Source of the DNA: Serratia ureilytica
Lineage (GTDB): Bacteria > Pseudomonadota > Gammaproteobacteria > Enterobacterales > Enterobacteriaceae
Assembly: GCF_013375155.1 (NCBI RefSeq)
Contig: NZ_JABXOF010000003.1
Coordinates: forward strand, 372,001 to 436,000
Reading direction: 5' to 3'
DNA: 64,000 nucleotides
Part shown: piece by piece, positions 20,871 through 30,906 of the stretch
Layout: each line of letters begins with the position of its first letter
Position numbering within the stretch: position 1 is the stretch's first letter
Position numbers and translations under genes: made by a program
Notes under the pieces: model-generated
The model's input: only the letters and a program-made list of their open reading frames with translations
Database searches by the model: none
What the model was told of the DNA's origin: nothing

Positions 20871-21878
20871 ATGAACGAACAGCCAGAGAATTTGTTGGGC
20901 GAAGCAAACGCCTTTGTCGAAGTATTGGAGCAAGTCTCCCAGGTGGCAAAGCTGAACAAACCGGTGCTGGTGATCGGCGAGCGCGGCACCGGTAAAGAGC
21001 TGATCGCCCATCGTCTGCACTACCTCTCCAACCGTTGGCAAGGGCCGTTCATCTCGCTCAACTGTGCGGCGCTGAATGAAAACCTGCTGGATTCCGAGCT
21101 GTTCGGCCACGAGGCCGGTGCCTTTACCGGTGCGCAGAAACGTCATCTGGGCCGCTTCGAGCGCGCCGACGGCGGCACGCTGTTCCTCGATGAGCTGGCG
21201 ACCGCGCCAATGCTGGTGCAGGAGAAATTGCTGCGGGTGATCGAATACGGCCAGCTGGAACGCGTGGGCGGCAGCCAGCCGCTGCGGGTAGATGTGCGCC
21301 TGGTGTGCGCCACCAACGACGATCTGCCGGCGCTGGCGGCGGCGGGCAAGTTCCGCGCCGATCTGCTGGATCGGCTGGCGTTCGACGTGGTGCAGCTGCC
21401 GCCGCTGCGCCAACGCCGGCCCGATATCATGTTGCTGGCCGAGCACTTCGCCATTCAAATGTGCCGTGAGCTGGCGCTGCCGCTGTTTCCCGGCTTTACC
21501 GAACGCGCCAGGCAGACGTTGCTCAACTACGGCTGGCCGGGCAACGTGCGCGAACTGAAAAACGTGGTGGAACGTTCGGTCTATCGTCACGGCGACAGCG
21601 ACAACCCGCTGGATGAGATCGTCATCAACCCGTTTGCGCCACGCGAGGCCACACCGCTTACGCCTGCCCCTGAAGGCGCCAGCGCGTTGCCGGCGCTGCC
21701 GCTCGAGCTGAAAAACTGGCAGTTGGAGCAAGAGAAGGCGCTGATCGAAGCAGCGCTGCAGCAAGGGCGATTCAACCAGCGCAAGGCGGCGCAGCTGCTG
21801 GGGCTCACCTACCATCAGCTACGCGGTATGCTGAAAAAGCATGCGCTGCTGCAAAACGGCGAGCAAGACGAGGATTAG
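20871..21878 (+). CDS. pspF: PspF, sigma-54-dependent activator of the psp operon
   Basis: A 335-residue enhancer-binding AAA+ protein with no receiver domain, regulated by PspA binding. Walker A GERGTGK is at 36-42, the sigma-54 contact loop GAFTGA at 83-88, and a C-terminal helix-turn-helix (KAAQLLGLTYHQLRGMLKKH) at the end. It matches E. coli PspF (325 residues) with a slightly longer linker. The ATG at 20871 is used; an upstream TTG (20856) in frame is not supported. Divergent from pspA. Confidence 0.97.
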   Translation: MNEQPENLLGEANAFVEVLEQVSQVAKLNKPVLVIGERGTGKELIAHRLHYLSNRWQGPFISLNCAALNENLLDSELFGHEAGAFTGAQKRHLGRFERADGGTLFLDELATAPMLVQEKLLRVIEYGQLERVGGSQPLRVDVRLVCATNDDLPALAAAGKFRADLLDRLAFDVVQLPPLRQRRPDIMLLAEHFAIQMCRELALPLFPGFTERARQTLLNYGWPGNVRELKNVVERSVYRHGDSDNPLDEIVINPFAPREATPLTPAPEGASALPALPLELKNWQLEQEKALIEAALQQGRFNQRKAAQLLGLTYHQLRGMLKKHALLQNGEQDED

Positions 21879-22033
21879 CAACGCGGGGATTGGGTGCCGG
21901 TCTTTCCCGGCCGTCAGCTATTAGCCCCAGGTTGAGAGATGTGGCCTGAGAACGGCCGCCTGGAGAGGCCGGCCTTTCTCGACGGTCACGTCTATCTGCG
22001 GATAGCCCGCCGATGAATCACCTTCTTGTAAGA

Positions 22034-23164
22034 TCACAGCGGTATTTTTCCTGCCCGATAAATGACGCCGAGCGACAACGCGACGCAGACCAGAAAGGCA
22101 TAGCGCAAACCGACAGTTTCGGATAAGAACCCGATTAACGGCGGCCCGATCAGCGTCCCCAGAAAACCGATGGTCAGCACTGCCGCGATGGCGGCGCTTG
22201 GCGCCATGGAAGAAGACCTTGCGGCCGCCCCCGCAACCAGCGGAATAATGGCGCAAATGCCAAGCCCAACCAGGAAAAAACCGATTATCGACGTCACCAA
22301 ACCCGGTAACCAGGTCGTTAGCGTCATGCCGGTGAATGCCAGCATCCCGCCCCATTGCAACGTTCTTCTCACTCCGATCCGATCCACGAACCGGTTCAGC
22401 ATGAGCCGGCCGATCGTCATGGCCGCCATAAATACCGTAAAACCCAGGCCGATGTATTTTCGATCGACCGAGACGACGTCCTGAAAATAAACGACGCTCC
22501 AGTCATACATAATGCCCTCACAAGCCATCGAGCAGAAAACGATCAGGCCATAGTTGAACAGCGAGCGGTCCGGGATGGCGAAAGCGCGCCCGGTCTGTTC
22601 CAGTTCCGGTTTGTCGAACAATGCCCGCCGACACAGCAAGGCGGACATCAGAGCCACCGCCGCTATGCCCGCAAAGTGCAGCGGCAAGGCGACATCCCGA
22701 CCGATCATTAACGCCCCGATCCCTGCGCCGACGAACCCCGCCACGCCCCATATACCGTGAAAGAACGGCAGCCTCGTTTTACCGCTGACCGCCTCGGCGA
22801 TACTGGCCTGCATGTTGTTCGAGACATTGACCGCGCTGTAAGCGAACCCGCATAAAAACAGCAGCACCGCCAGTTGCAGGACCGTCGCGGCGAAGGGCAC
22901 CAGAAGCAAAAGCGTGGCGTTGAACAGAATAGCCGCGACGCCGACCACCCTGCTGCCGAGTTTGGCGATCGCCCATCCCGATATCGGCAGCGACACGACC
23001 ACGCCGGCCGACATGGCGAACAGGACGGTGCCGAATACGCCGTCAGACAACGCAAGCCCTCCCTTGATCGTCGCCATCCTTGAACTCAAACTGCCGAAAC
23101 ACAGCCCCAGCATGAAAAACATGCTGGATATCGCCAGATTTTTTTCTTTCATCATCGACATCAT
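22034..23164 (-). CDS. MFS transporter
   Basis: A 376-residue major facilitator with about 12 hydrophobic helices in two halves. The cytosolic loop-2 motif region reads GWAIAKLGSRVVG, and the equivalent in the second half reads NRFVDRIGVRRTLQ. It is short, with minimal loops, like the YbjJ/Bsr-type sugar- or drug-efflux subgroup. The first ATG (23164) is three bases after GGGGAG and the second (23161) six bases after; either may be used. It lies 30 bases downstream of an SDR oxidoreductase on the same strand, so the two are probably an operon. Substrate unknown. Confidence 0.85.
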   Translation of the reverse strand: MMSMMKEKNLAISSMFFMLGLCFGSLSSRMATIKGGLALSDGVFGTVLFAMSAGVVVSLPISGWAIAKLGSRVVGVAAILFNATLLLLVPFAATVLQLAVLLFLCGFAYSAVNVSNNMQASIAEAVSGKTRLPFFHGIWGVAGFVGAGIGALMIGRDVALPLHFAGIAAVALMSALLCRRALFDKPELEQTGRAFAIPDRSLFNYGLIVFCSMACEGIMYDWSVVYFQDVVSVDRKYIGLGFTVFMAAMTIGRLMLNRFVDRIGVRRTLQWGGMLAFTGMTLTTWLPGLVTSIIGFFLVGLGICAIIPLVAGAAARSSSMAPSAAIAAVLTIGFLGTLIGPPLIGFLSETVGLRYAFLVCVALSLGVIYRAGKIPL

Positions 23165-23194
23165 GGGCTCCCCCTTATCCGATTAGCGGCCTGG

Positions 23195-24160
23195 TCAGGC
23201 GAAGGCATCAATGCCGGTCAGCGATGCCGAAAGCGCCCACAGACGCTGCGCCTGTTCCGGGTCGATCGCGTATTCCTTCACGCCGACCAGCGCCTGACTG
23301 TCGTGGGCGACGATGCCGGCAATATCGCCATCCTCGCAGTAGAGGCCCCCTAATCCCTGCAACTGCGGTGAGGTGGCGGCCCAGACCTGCGTAGCAGCCC
23401 CCTGCTGAGGCGTTTTAAGGGCATCGGGATCGGCCGGATTGCCCTCTTCGTCCATCCAGCCCAGGGCTATCATCTCTGCTCTCGATATGTGCCGCTGCAG
23501 CGGCGTGGCGATGCTACCCGGATGCAGGCTAAATGCGCGGATCCCCCGCGAGCGGCCCAGAAGATCCAACCAGACGGCGAACAGGGCATTCGCCGTCTTC
23601 GACTGACCATACGCCAGCCACTTGTCGTAACCGCGTTCGAACTGCACATCTTCCCAGCGGATCGCCGAATGGTGATGCCCGGCGGAGGAGACGGTGACCA
23701 CCCGCCCGCCATCGGCAATGGTCGGCCACAGCAAATTAGTCAGCGCATAGTGGCCGAGATGGTTGGTGGCGAACTGCCTTTCCCAACCGTTCCCCACCCG
23801 CGCCTCCGGGCATGCCATCACCCCGGCGTTATTGATGACGATATCCGCCCGTAGGCTCGATGCGGTAAAGTCTGCAGCGAAACGACGCACGCTGTTCAAA
23901 TCGGCGAGATCGAGTTCGGCGATCTCGACGCCGGCGCTCAGCCCTAACACCGCTTTGGCTGCCGCCGGTGCCCGGCAAGCGACGATAACCCGTGCGCCGG
24001 CGTCGGCCAGCGCCAGCGTCGTCTCCAGACCGAGGCCTGAATGGCCACCGGTGACGATGGCCAGCGTGCCTGACAGATCCTGGCTCGCGAGCACCTCGCC
24101 GGCGGTCGTTTTGGGCCCGAATCCTGACTTGATGGGGGTTTGTTGGGTAATCACAGGCAT
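23195..24160 (-). CDS. Short-chain dehydrogenase/reductase
   Basis: A 321-residue SDR with the NAD(P)-binding motif TGGHSGLG at 37-44, the NNAG motif at 110-113, and the catalytic YxxxK as Y184 and K188 with S158/S159. The shape (N-terminal extension, about 320 residues, HPGSIATPLQRH after the active site) is that of WW-domain-oxidoreductase/retinol-dehydrogenase-like bacterial SDRs. The ATG at 24160 is adjacent to AGGAG, an unusually short spacing; a GTG at 24169 is an alternative start. Operon partner of the MFS transporter downstream, and upstream of it lies the ryhB terminator. Substrate unknown. Confidence 0.85.
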   Translation of the reverse strand: MPVITQQTPIKSGFGPKTTAGEVLASQDLSGTLAIVTGGHSGLGLETTLALADAGARVIVACRAPAAAKAVLGLSAGVEIAELDLADLNSVRRFAADFTASSLRADIVINNAGVMACPEARVGNGWERQFATNHLGHYALTNLLWPTIADGGRVVTVSSAGHHHSAIRWEDVQFERGYDKWLAYGQSKTANALFAVWLDLLGRSRGIRAFSLHPGSIATPLQRHISRAEMIALGWMDEEGNPADPDALKTPQQGAATQVWAATSPQLQGLGGLYCEDGDIAGIVAHDSQALVGVKEYAIDPEQAQRLWALSASLTGIDAFA

Positions 24161-24350
24161 TCTCCTCACGGTTAACAGTGGCCGGCCAAACGCAGCCGGC
24201 GCGTCGATGAGAAGGAGTATGAAATTCCGTCACGGGACTGTGAATGCATGAAACCCCGAACTTCTGTCGAGATCGTCCAGGTTACGCGGCGAAAAAGAAA
24301 AAAGTGGAGCATGGCGGCTCGCCAGGCGAGGTTTCCGGTCTGAAACAGGC

Positions 24351-24460
24351 AAAAAAAAAGCCAGCACCCGAGCTGGCTTAAAAAACACTGGAAGCAATGT
24401 GAGCAATGTCGTGCCTTCCACATCAGAGCCGCAAACTGTGGCCTTCCGTGAACTGCCAGG
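24351..24460 (-). ncRNA. ryhB: RyhB-type iron-regulated small RNA
   Basis: On the minus strand, the segment 24417-24385 contains GGCACGACATTGCTCACATT followed by GCTTCCAGT, the invariant RyhB target-pairing core. Then comes the terminator hairpin AAGCCAGC-TCGGGT-GCTGGCTT (24379-24358) and a nine-T tail ending at 24351. A Fur box lies just upstream. The 5' end near 24460 is inferred from the -10 TATTAT at 24471-24466, giving about 110 nt versus 90 nt in E. coli. The 5' third is not conserved with E. coli. RyhB represses iron-using genes such as sodB and TCA-cycle enzymes when iron is scarce. Confidence 0.93.
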
Positions 24461-24464
24461 CGAT

Positions 24465-24483
24465 GATAATAGTTATCAGTATC
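24465..24483 (-). promoter_or_regulatory. Fur box of ryhB
   Basis: Minus-strand GATACTGATAACTATTATC matches the 19-bp Fur consensus GATAATGATAATCATTATC at 16 positions. It covers the -10 hexamer of ryhB, so iron-loaded Fur should block transcription. Confidence 0.9.
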
Positions 24484-24538
24484 GTCTGTAAAGCACTTTG
24501 TTGAGAATTTTTCTCATTACCACACGAAGATTGCGCAA

Positions 24539-25726
24539 TTACCACTCAGGGAACGGGTCTGCCATCTCCAGCCAATAGTCCACGCCGGCGGCCATTTCGT
24601 CGTCGCTCAGCAGGCAGTCGTCCAGCAGACGCACGATCGCCGCCTGTTGCAAGTGCTGGCCGATAAACACCAGCTCCTGGCGCATGTCGCCGAACGGCTC
24701 CACCCATTTCTCCTGAATATGCGCCCGCGTTTGCGGATCTTGCGGCCAATTGTCTTGCGGGATCGCGCGCCAAAAGGTGCCCGCCAGGCCGTAATGGGCG
24801 ATGCCGCCGGCCTGGCTCCACTGCCCGGCCTGCCGCGGCCGCGTCGCCAGCCAGAAGAAGCCTTTCGAACGCAGCAGCTTGCCGCCGCCCCAGTCGCCGT
24901 TGATCACGCGGTAGAACTTGTCCGGCGCAAACGGCCGCCGCGCCTGATAGACAAAGCTGCTGATGCCGTAGCTTTCCGTCTCCGGCACGTGTTCGCCGCG
25001 CAGCTCTTTCAGCCAGCCGGGCGCCTGCTGCGCCTTTTCAAAACTGAAGCTGCCGGTATTCAGCACCGCCTCCAGCGGCAGTTTGCCCGGCGCGATCGGC
25101 ACAATGCGGGCGTCGGGATTCAGGCTGGCCAGCAGCGCCATCACTTCACCCTGCTGCGTTGGCGTCAACAGATCGGTCTTGCTGACCAGGATCACGTCGC
25201 AAAATTCAATTTGCTCAATCAACAGGTCCGCCACGCTGCGCAGATCGTCCTCGCCCAGGCTTTGGCCGGCCTCCTGCAGGCTTTGCGCCTGCTGGTATTG
25301 CCGGATGAAATTCACCCCGTCGACCACCGTCACCAGGGTATCCAGCCGGGCGAACTGCGACAGGCTTTCCCCTTGTTCATCCTCAAAGGTAAAGGTTTCC
25401 GCCACCGGCAGCGGTTCGGAGATGCCGCTCGATTCGATCAACAGATAATCGAAGCGCCCGTCCTGCGCCAGCTCGCGCACCGACACCAGCAGGTCTTCGC
25501 GCAGCGTGCAGCAGATGCAGCCGTTGCTCATCTCCACCAGCTTCTCCTGCTGGCGATCGAGGCGCACTTCATTCTCCACCAGCGCAGCGTCGATATTCAC
25601 CTCGCTCATGTCGTTGACGATCACCGCCACGCGCATGCCCTGCCGGTTGTTCAGGATGTGGTTCAGCACCGTAGTCTTGCCGGCGCCGAGAAAGCCGGAA
25701 AGCACGGTCACGGGAAGTTGTTTCAT
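24539..25726 (-). CDS. CobW/COG0523 GTPase, zinc metallochaperone (ZigA-like)
   Basis: A 395-residue G3E-family GTPase with Walker A GFLGAGKT at 11-18, the metal motif NGCICC (C70, C72, C73) typical of zinc-delivering COG0523 proteins, and a C-terminal CobW domain with WLATRP. In this family members in Zur operons hand zinc to target enzymes during starvation. The start at 25726 has TGAGGT upstream; an upstream ATG at 25747 lies inside the preceding gene. Third gene of the folE2 operon, ten bases after the carbonic anhydrase stop. Confidence 0.92.
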   Translation of the reverse strand: MKQLPVTVLSGFLGAGKTTVLNHILNNRQGMRVAVIVNDMSEVNIDAALVENEVRLDRQQEKLVEMSNGCICCTLREDLLVSVRELAQDGRFDYLLIESSGISEPLPVAETFTFEDEQGESLSQFARLDTLVTVVDGVNFIRQYQQAQSLQEAGQSLGEDDLRSVADLLIEQIEFCDVILVSKTDLLTPTQQGEVMALLASLNPDARIVPIAPGKLPLEAVLNTGSFSFEKAQQAPGWLKELRGEHVPETESYGISSFVYQARRPFAPDKFYRVINGDWGGGKLLRSKGFFWLATRPRQAGQWSQAGGIAHYGLAGTFWRAIPQDNWPQDPQTRAHIQEKWVEPFGDMRQELVFIGQHLQQAAIVRLLDDCLLSDDEMAAGVDYWLEMADPFPEW

Positions 25727-25736
25727 GGGGACCTCA

Positions 25737-26297
25737 TTAAAATTCATTGCGTAATGCCTGGTAACCGCGCACCAGTTCGACGTTGGTGGCGGCCACTTCT
25801 TCCGAAAACTGCAGCGCGCTGCGATCGACCTGGCGATAGCGCGACAGGTCGCTGTCCGGCCCCACGCGCTCGGTCGAGGGGATATAGCGGTTTTCCGGCA
25901 GCGTCACGCCGTCCACGACCGCGTTGTAGCGCACCACGCAGCCGGACTGAACGTGGCAGTTGAACAGCACGCTGTTGAAGCCGATAAACACCCGATCGTC
26001 GATGCGGCACGGGCCGTGCACAATGGCGCGGTGGGCGATCGAGCTGTAACGGCCAATAGTCACCGCCGCCCCGCTCTTGGAATGGATCACCACGCCGTCC
26101 TGAATATTGGAGTGCGAGCCGATAACGATCGGCTCCATGTCGCCGACGGCGTTCAACTCGTCGGCGCGAATTACCGCATAAGGGCCGACGTAAACGAAGT
26201 CTTCGACGATCACCCGGCCGCAAATAATGGCGGTGGGATCGATGTAGGCCAGCGGCGAGACCTGCGGCAGATGGCCACTGGGGTTTTTACGCAGCAT
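25737..26297 (-). CDS. Gamma-class carbonic anhydrase-like protein
   Basis: A 186-residue left-handed beta-helix protein made of hexapeptide repeats. The three zinc-ligand histidines of gamma carbonic anhydrases are present at H72, H89 and H94 (VIHSKSG and [10 protein letters not shown]). It overlaps the end of folE2 by 11 bases and leads into the CobW gene, so it is translated as part of one operon. Its association with Zur-controlled folE2 suggests it either stands in for a zinc-dependent housekeeping anhydrase under zinc limitation or receives metal from the chaperone. Which of these holds cannot be told from sequence. Confidence 0.9.
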   Translation of the reverse strand: MLRKNPSGHLPQVSPLAYIDPTAIICGRVIVEDFVYVGPYAVIRADELNAVGDMEPIVIGSHSNIQDGVVIHSKSGAAVTIGRYSSIAHRAIVHGPCRIDDRVFIGFNSVLFNCHVQSGCVVRYNAVVDGVTLPENRYIPSTERVGPDSDLSRYRQVDRSALQFSEEVAATNVELVRGYQALRNEF

Positions 26298-27213
26298 GGT
26301 GTTCTCCCCGCCAGCTCAGCTCCGCCACCGCATTGTGGGCATGCAGGCTCTCCTGATGCTCGACGCGCAGCGAAAAAGCGCGGTAGTCGCACTGGCTGCG
26401 CAGCATGCGATACAGACGGCGCGCCGCGTCCTCGCAAAACATCAGATTCTGACCGTTGGCCAATGCGAAGGCCTGTTCGTCGCGGCGTTTCACCAGCGTT
26501 TGCACCGGCGTGCCCAGCGCGTGTTCGATGCGATCAATCAGTTTCACCGGCTCAAACGCCCGTTCATTCTCGGGCGTCACGGTGATCCAGGCCCAGCTGC
26601 GCTGGCTGTGGGGGGTGGCCGGCATCCCTTGCTCCAGCAGCCACTCGCTCACCTGCCGTTGGCTGACCCGCTCCGCCGCCTGTTCAAAATCAAACTGGAA
26701 CTGTTGCTGCGCCAACTGACGGCTGAGCGCCGCCGAACTCGGGCAGGTGGAGGAATAAGGCACGCCGACGGTCAGCGCCAGCGTCAGCGTATCCGTCAGA
26801 GTGGCCTCGATGCGCAGCGGATAGGCTTTCCAGCCGCGCTGCGGCGACAGCAGCGCCGGGCGTGACAGCAACAGCTCGCCACTGATCGACAAGCTGGCGC
26901 GATCGCTGTGTTCCGGCTGCGAAGCCAAAAAGGCCTGCAGCGTTCGGCCGATGCGCTGCGGCGTCAGCTCGCCCTGCGTCAACTCGTCCAGCGCCAGATA
27001 CAGCCGCGACATGTGAATGCCGCGCTCGCCCGCCGCTTCGGCGCGCAGGTTGATACCGGCGTCGACCTTCGCCATCAATGGCTTGCAGGCCAGCTCCAGC
27101 GGCAGCGCGATCCCTTGCATCCCGACCCAATCGAGCCCGACATCACTCATTTCGCCGCGCCATGCCTGAGCATCCGGCAGCGAACGGCGTGGTGGAAGTG
27201 CAACTTCGTTCAT
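26287..27213 (-). CDS. folE2: GTP cyclohydrolase FolE2 (type IB)
   Basis: A 308-residue enzyme that opens GTP to dihydroneopterin triphosphate, the first step of folate and queuosine synthesis. Type IB enzymes can use metals other than zinc and back up zinc-dependent FolE. The catalytic cysteine region is C157 (YSSTCPSSA), and the T-fold motifs GMQGIALPLE and KVDAGINL are present. Length is typical. First gene of a three-gene operon controlled by the Zur box at 27263-27277, whose palindrome contains the -10 element. Divergent from sapA. Confidence 0.95.
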   Translation of the reverse strand: MNEVALPPRRSLPDAQAWRGEMSDVGLDWVGMQGIALPLELACKPLMAKVDAGINLRAEAAGERGIHMSRLYLALDELTQGELTPQRIGRTLQAFLASQPEHSDRASLSISGELLLSRPALLSPQRGWKAYPLRIEATLTDTLTLALTVGVPYSSTCPSSAALSRQLAQQQFQFDFEQAAERVSQRQVSEWLLEQGMPATPHSQRSWAWITVTPENERAFEPVKLIDRIEHALGTPVQTLVKRRDEQAFALANGQNLMFCEDAARRLYRMLRSQCDYRAFSLRVEHQESLHAHNAVAELSWRGEHHAA

Positions 27214-27262
27214 ACATCCCCTTGCGTTATTGTGACTTTGCCGGGGAACGGTAACATGATTT

Positions 27263-27277
27263 TGTTATATTATAACA
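27263..27277. promoter_or_regulatory. Zur box of the folE2 operon
   Basis: TGTTATATTATAACA is a perfect 15-base palindrome identical to the core of the enterobacterial Zur consensus. On the minus strand it contains TATAAT (27274-27269), a -10 hexamer, and lies 50-64 bases upstream of folE2. Zinc-loaded Zur should repress folE2 and its partners. Confidence 0.92.
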
Positions 27278-27417
27278 TAATATGGAAAACTTTTTTCTTG
27301 CCGCTGAACGGGCTGATCAATCAAGTCGCAGAAAACTCAGCGATTTTGCTCAATGGATTGGGCTACTGGTCAGAGTGCGATACACTAACGCTATTGCTGA
27401 TTAACCCATGAGCCTCT

Positions 27418-29067
27418 ATGCGTGGTTTACCCTTTTGGATACTGTCGTTGTGCCTGACGGGCTCTGCCCTGGCCGCGACAACACCGCCCGCGCCCAGCGC
27501 GGCGCCGCTGCCGGACATTCGCCAGAGCGGCTTTGTTTATTGCGTCAGCGGCATACTGAATACCTTCAACCCGCAAATGGCCAGCAGTGGCCTGACGGTG
27601 GATACCCTGGCCGCCCAGCTGTACGATCGCCTGCTGGACGTCGACCCCTACACCTATCGCCTGATCCCCGAGCTGGCGCAGAGCTGGGAGGTGCTGGACA
27701 ACGGCGCCACCTACCGCTTCCATCTGCGCAAGGACGTGCCGTTTCAGACCACCGCCTGGTTCACGCCCACCCGCAAGATGAACGCCGACGACGTGGTATT
27801 CAGCTTCGCCCGCGTATTCGATCAGAAACACCCGTATCACGACGTGAACGGCGGCGAATACCCCTATTTCGACAGCCTGCAGTTCGGCGATTCGGTGCAG
27901 AGCGTGAGAAAGCTCGACGACTATACGGTGGAGATTCGCCTGCAGTCGCCGGACGCCTCGTTCCTGTGGCATCTGGCGACCCACTACGCGCCGGTGCTGT
28001 CCGCCGAGTACGCCGATCTGCTGACGCGTGAGGGCCATCAGGAGCTGATCGACCGCGAGCCGGTCGGCAGCGGCCCGTTCCTGCTCAACGAATACCGCTC
28101 GGGGCAATATATTCGCCTGGCGCGCAACGCCGCCTACTGGAAAGGGCTGCCGCGCATGCCGCAGGTGGTGATCGATCTGGGCGCCGGCGGCACCGGCCGC
28201 CTCTCCAAGCTGCTGACCGGCGAATGCGACGTGCTGGCTTATCCGGCGGCCAGCCAGCTGTCTATCCTGCGCGACGATCCGCGCCTGCGCCTGACGCTGC
28301 GTCCGGGGATGAACATCGCCTATCTGGCGTTCAACACCCGCAAACCGCCGCTCGACAACCTCAATGTGCGCCAGGCGATCTCGCTGGCGATCAACAACCA
28401 GCGGTTGATGCAGTCTATCTATTACGGCACGGCGGAAACCGCCGCCTCGATCTTGCCGCGCGCCTCCTGGGCCTATGACAACGACGCGCACGTCACCGAG
28501 TACGATCCGGCCAAATCTCGCGAGATGCTGCGGCAGGCCGGCGTCGGCCAGCTGAACCTGAAGCTGTGGGTGCCGACCGCCTCGCAGTCTTACAACCCGA
28601 GCCCGCTGAAAACCGCCGAGCTGATCCAGGCCGATCTCGGCCAGGTGGGCATCAACGTCACCATCGTGCCGGTGGAGGGCCGCTTCCAGGAAGCGCGCCT
28701 GATGGAGATGAACCACGATCTGACCCTGACCGGCTGGGCCACCGACAGCAACGATCCGGACAGCTTCTTCCGGCCGCTGCTGAGCTGCGCGGCAATCCGT
28801 TCGCAAACCAACTATGCTCACTGGTGTGACCCGAGTTTCGACGAAGTGCTGCAGAACGCGCTGCTGTCGCAGCAGCTGTCTCAGCGCATCGACAACTACC
28901 GCAAGGCGCAGAAAATCCTTGAGCAGCAATTGCCGGTGCTGCCGCTGGCGTCTTCCCTGCGCCTGCAGGCCTATCGTTACGACATCAAGGGATTGGTGCT
29001 GAGCCCGTTCGGCAACGCCTCGTTCGCCGGGGTGTACCGTGAATCCGCGCCGGAGGTGAAAAAGTGA
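27418..29067 (+). CDS. sapA: SapA, periplasmic peptide-binding protein
   Basis: A 549-residue OppA/DppA-family solute-binding protein of the Sap importer, linked in Salmonella and Haemophilus to resistance to antimicrobial peptides and in E. coli to putrescine export. A signal peptide ([19 protein letters not shown]) is visible. The family motif [22 protein letters not shown] near residue 80 and the C-terminal hinge are intact. First of five tightly packed genes: its stop overlaps the sapB start by four bases. An alternative start a few codons away is possible because the ribosome binding site is weak. Confidence 0.95.
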   Translation: MRGLPFWILSLCLTGSALAATTPPAPSAAPLPDIRQSGFVYCVSGILNTFNPQMASSGLTVDTLAAQLYDRLLDVDPYTYRLIPELAQSWEVLDNGATYRFHLRKDVPFQTTAWFTPTRKMNADDVVFSFARVFDQKHPYHDVNGGEYPYFDSLQFGDSVQSVRKLDDYTVEIRLQSPDASFLWHLATHYAPVLSAEYADLLTREGHQELIDREPVGSGPFLLNEYRSGQYIRLARNAAYWKGLPRMPQVVIDLGAGGTGRLSKLLTGECDVLAYPAASQLSILRDDPRLRLTLRPGMNIAYLAFNTRKPPLDNLNVRQAISLAINNQRLMQSIYYGTAETAASILPRASWAYDNDAHVTEYDPAKSREMLRQAGVGQLNLKLWVPTASQSYNPSPLKTAELIQADLGQVGINVTIVPVEGRFQEARLMEMNHDLTLTGWATDSNDPDSFFRPLLSCAAIRSQTNYAHWCDPSFDEVLQNALLSQQLSQRIDNYRKAQKILEQQLPVLPLASSLRLQAYRYDIKGLVLSPFGNASFAGVYRESAPEVKK

Positions 29068-30029
29068 TTATCTTTACCCTGCGCCGCATTCTGCTGCTGC
29101 TGATCACGCTGTTCTTCCTGACGCTGGTCAGCTTCAGCCTGAGCTATTTCACGCCGCGCGCGCCGCTGAACGGCGCCGCCCTGCTGGACGCCTATCAATT
29201 CTACTTCGTCAGCCTGCTGCACTGGGACTTCGGCGTCTCCAGCATCAACGGCCAGGCGATCAGCGAACAGCTGCGCGAAGTGTTCCCGGCCACCATGGAA
29301 CTGTGCCTGCTGGCCTTCGCCCTGGCGCTGTTTATCGGCATTCCGCTGGGCATCATCGCCGGCGTGCTGCGCGGCAAGTGGCAGGACACCGCCATCAGCA
29401 CCTTCGCGCTGCTGGGCTTTTCGATGCCGGTGTTCTGGCTGGCGCTGCTGCTGATGCTGTTCTTCTCGCTGCATCTCGGCTGGCTGCCGGTTTCCGGCCG
29501 CTTCGATCTGCTGTATCAGGTGAAGCCCATCACCGGTTTCGCGCTGATCGACGCCTGGCTGTCGGACTCGCCGTATCGCGCCGAGATGATCGGCAGCGCC
29601 CTGCGCCACATGATCCTGCCGATCGCCGCGCTGGCGGTGGCACCCACCACCGAAGTGGTGCGGCTGATGCGCATCAGCACCGACGACGTGCTGAGCCAAA
29701 ACTACATCAAGGCCGCCGCCACCCGCGGCCTGTCGCGCTTCACCATCATTCGTCGCCACGTGTTGCACAACGCGCTGCCGCCGATCGTGCCCAAACTGGG
29801 GCTGCAGTTCTCCACCATGCTCACGCTGGCGATGATCACCGAAGTGGTCTTCAGCTGGCCGGGCCTCGGCCGGTGGCTGATCAACGCCATTCGCCAACAG
29901 GACTATGCGGCGATCTCCGCCGGCGTGATGGTGGTCGGCACGCTGGTGATCACCATTAACGTTCTGGCCGACATTCTGGGTGCGGCAACCAACCCGCTGA
30001 AACATAAGGAATGGTATGCCCTTCGATAA
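29064..30029 (+). CDS. sapB: SapB, ABC transporter permease
   Basis: A 321-residue DppB-type permease with an N-terminal membrane anchor ([21 protein letters not shown]) and a five-helix core. The permease EAA loop is recognisable as [24 protein letters not shown]. Length equals E. coli SapB. ATGA-type overlap with sapA and a 14-base overlap with sapC show translational coupling. Confidence 0.96.
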   Translation: MIIFTLRRILLLLITLFFLTLVSFSLSYFTPRAPLNGAALLDAYQFYFVSLLHWDFGVSSINGQAISEQLREVFPATMELCLLAFALALFIGIPLGIIAGVLRGKWQDTAISTFALLGFSMPVFWLALLLMLFFSLHLGWLPVSGRFDLLYQVKPITGFALIDAWLSDSPYRAEMIGSALRHMILPIAALAVAPTTEVVRLMRISTDDVLSQNYIKAAATRGLSRFTIIRRHVLHNALPPIVPKLGLQFSTMLTLAMITEVVFSWPGLGRWLINAIRQQDYAAISAGVMVVGTLVITINVLADILGAATNPLKHKEWYALR

Positions 30030-30906
30030 CGTATACCGCGAGAAAAAGATGCCGAGCCCGCTGCGCTACACCTGGCGGATTTTCTACGGCGACGCGCTGG
30101 CGATGATCGGTTTTTACGGCGTGATCGCCCTGTTGCTGTTGTCGCTGTTCGGTAGCCTGCTGGCGCCCTACGCGCTGGATCAGCAGTTCCTCGGCTATCA
30201 ACTGCTGCCGCCGTCCTGGTCGCGCTACGGCAACGTGTCGTTCTTCCTCGGCACCGACGATCTCGGGCGCGACATCCTCAGCCGCCTGTTGACCGGCACC
30301 GCCGCCACCTTCGGTTCCGCGCTGGCGGTGACGCTGGCCGCGGCGTTCTGCGGCGTGATCCTCGGCGTGTTCGCTGGCGTCACCCACGGGCTACGCTCGG
30401 CGGTGCTCAACCACATCCTCGATACCCTGCTGTCGATTCCGTCGCTGCTGCTGGCGATCGTGGTGGTGGCGTTTATCGGCCCCAAACTTGAACACGCCAT
30501 GCTGGCGGTGTGGCTCGCCTTGTTGCCGCGCATGGTGCGCACCATCTACAGCGCGGTGCACGACGAACTGGAGAAAGAGTACGTGGTGGCGGCCCGGCTT
30601 GACGGCGCTTCCACGCTGCAGATCCTGTGGTACGCGGTCATGCCGAACATCGCGGCGGTGCTGGTGACCGAGTTCACCCGCGCGCTGTCGATGGCCATTT
30701 TGGACATCGCCGCGCTCGGCTTCCTCGATCTCGGCGCGCAATTGCCTTCGCCGGAATGGGGAGCGATGCTCGGCGATTCGCTCGAGCTGGTGTACGTCGC
30801 GCCCTGGACGGTGATGCTGCCCGGCGCGGCCATTCTCGTCAGCGTGCTGCTGGTTAACCTGTTAGGCGACGGTATGCGCCGCGCAATCAATGCCGGGGTG
30901 GAATAA
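30016..30906 (+). CDS. sapC: SapC, ABC transporter permease
   Basis: A 296-residue DppC-type permease. It has a cytosolic N terminus, a first helix ([23 protein letters not shown]), the family motif [16 protein letters not shown], and the EAA loop [20 protein letters not shown]. Same length as E. coli SapC. It forms the heteromeric channel with SapB. It shares one base with sapD. Confidence 0.96.
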   Translation: MPFDNVYREKKMPSPLRYTWRIFYGDALAMIGFYGVIALLLLSLFGSLLAPYALDQQFLGYQLLPPSWSRYGNVSFFLGTDDLGRDILSRLLTGTAATFGSALAVTLAAAFCGVILGVFAGVTHGLRSAVLNHILDTLLSIPSLLLAIVVVAFIGPKLEHAMLAVWLALLPRMVRTIYSAVHDELEKEYVVAARLDGASTLQILWYAVMPNIAAVLVTEFTRALSMAILDIAALGFLDLGAQLPSPEWGAMLGDSLELVYVAPWTVMLPGAAILVSVLLVNLLGDGMRRAINAGVE

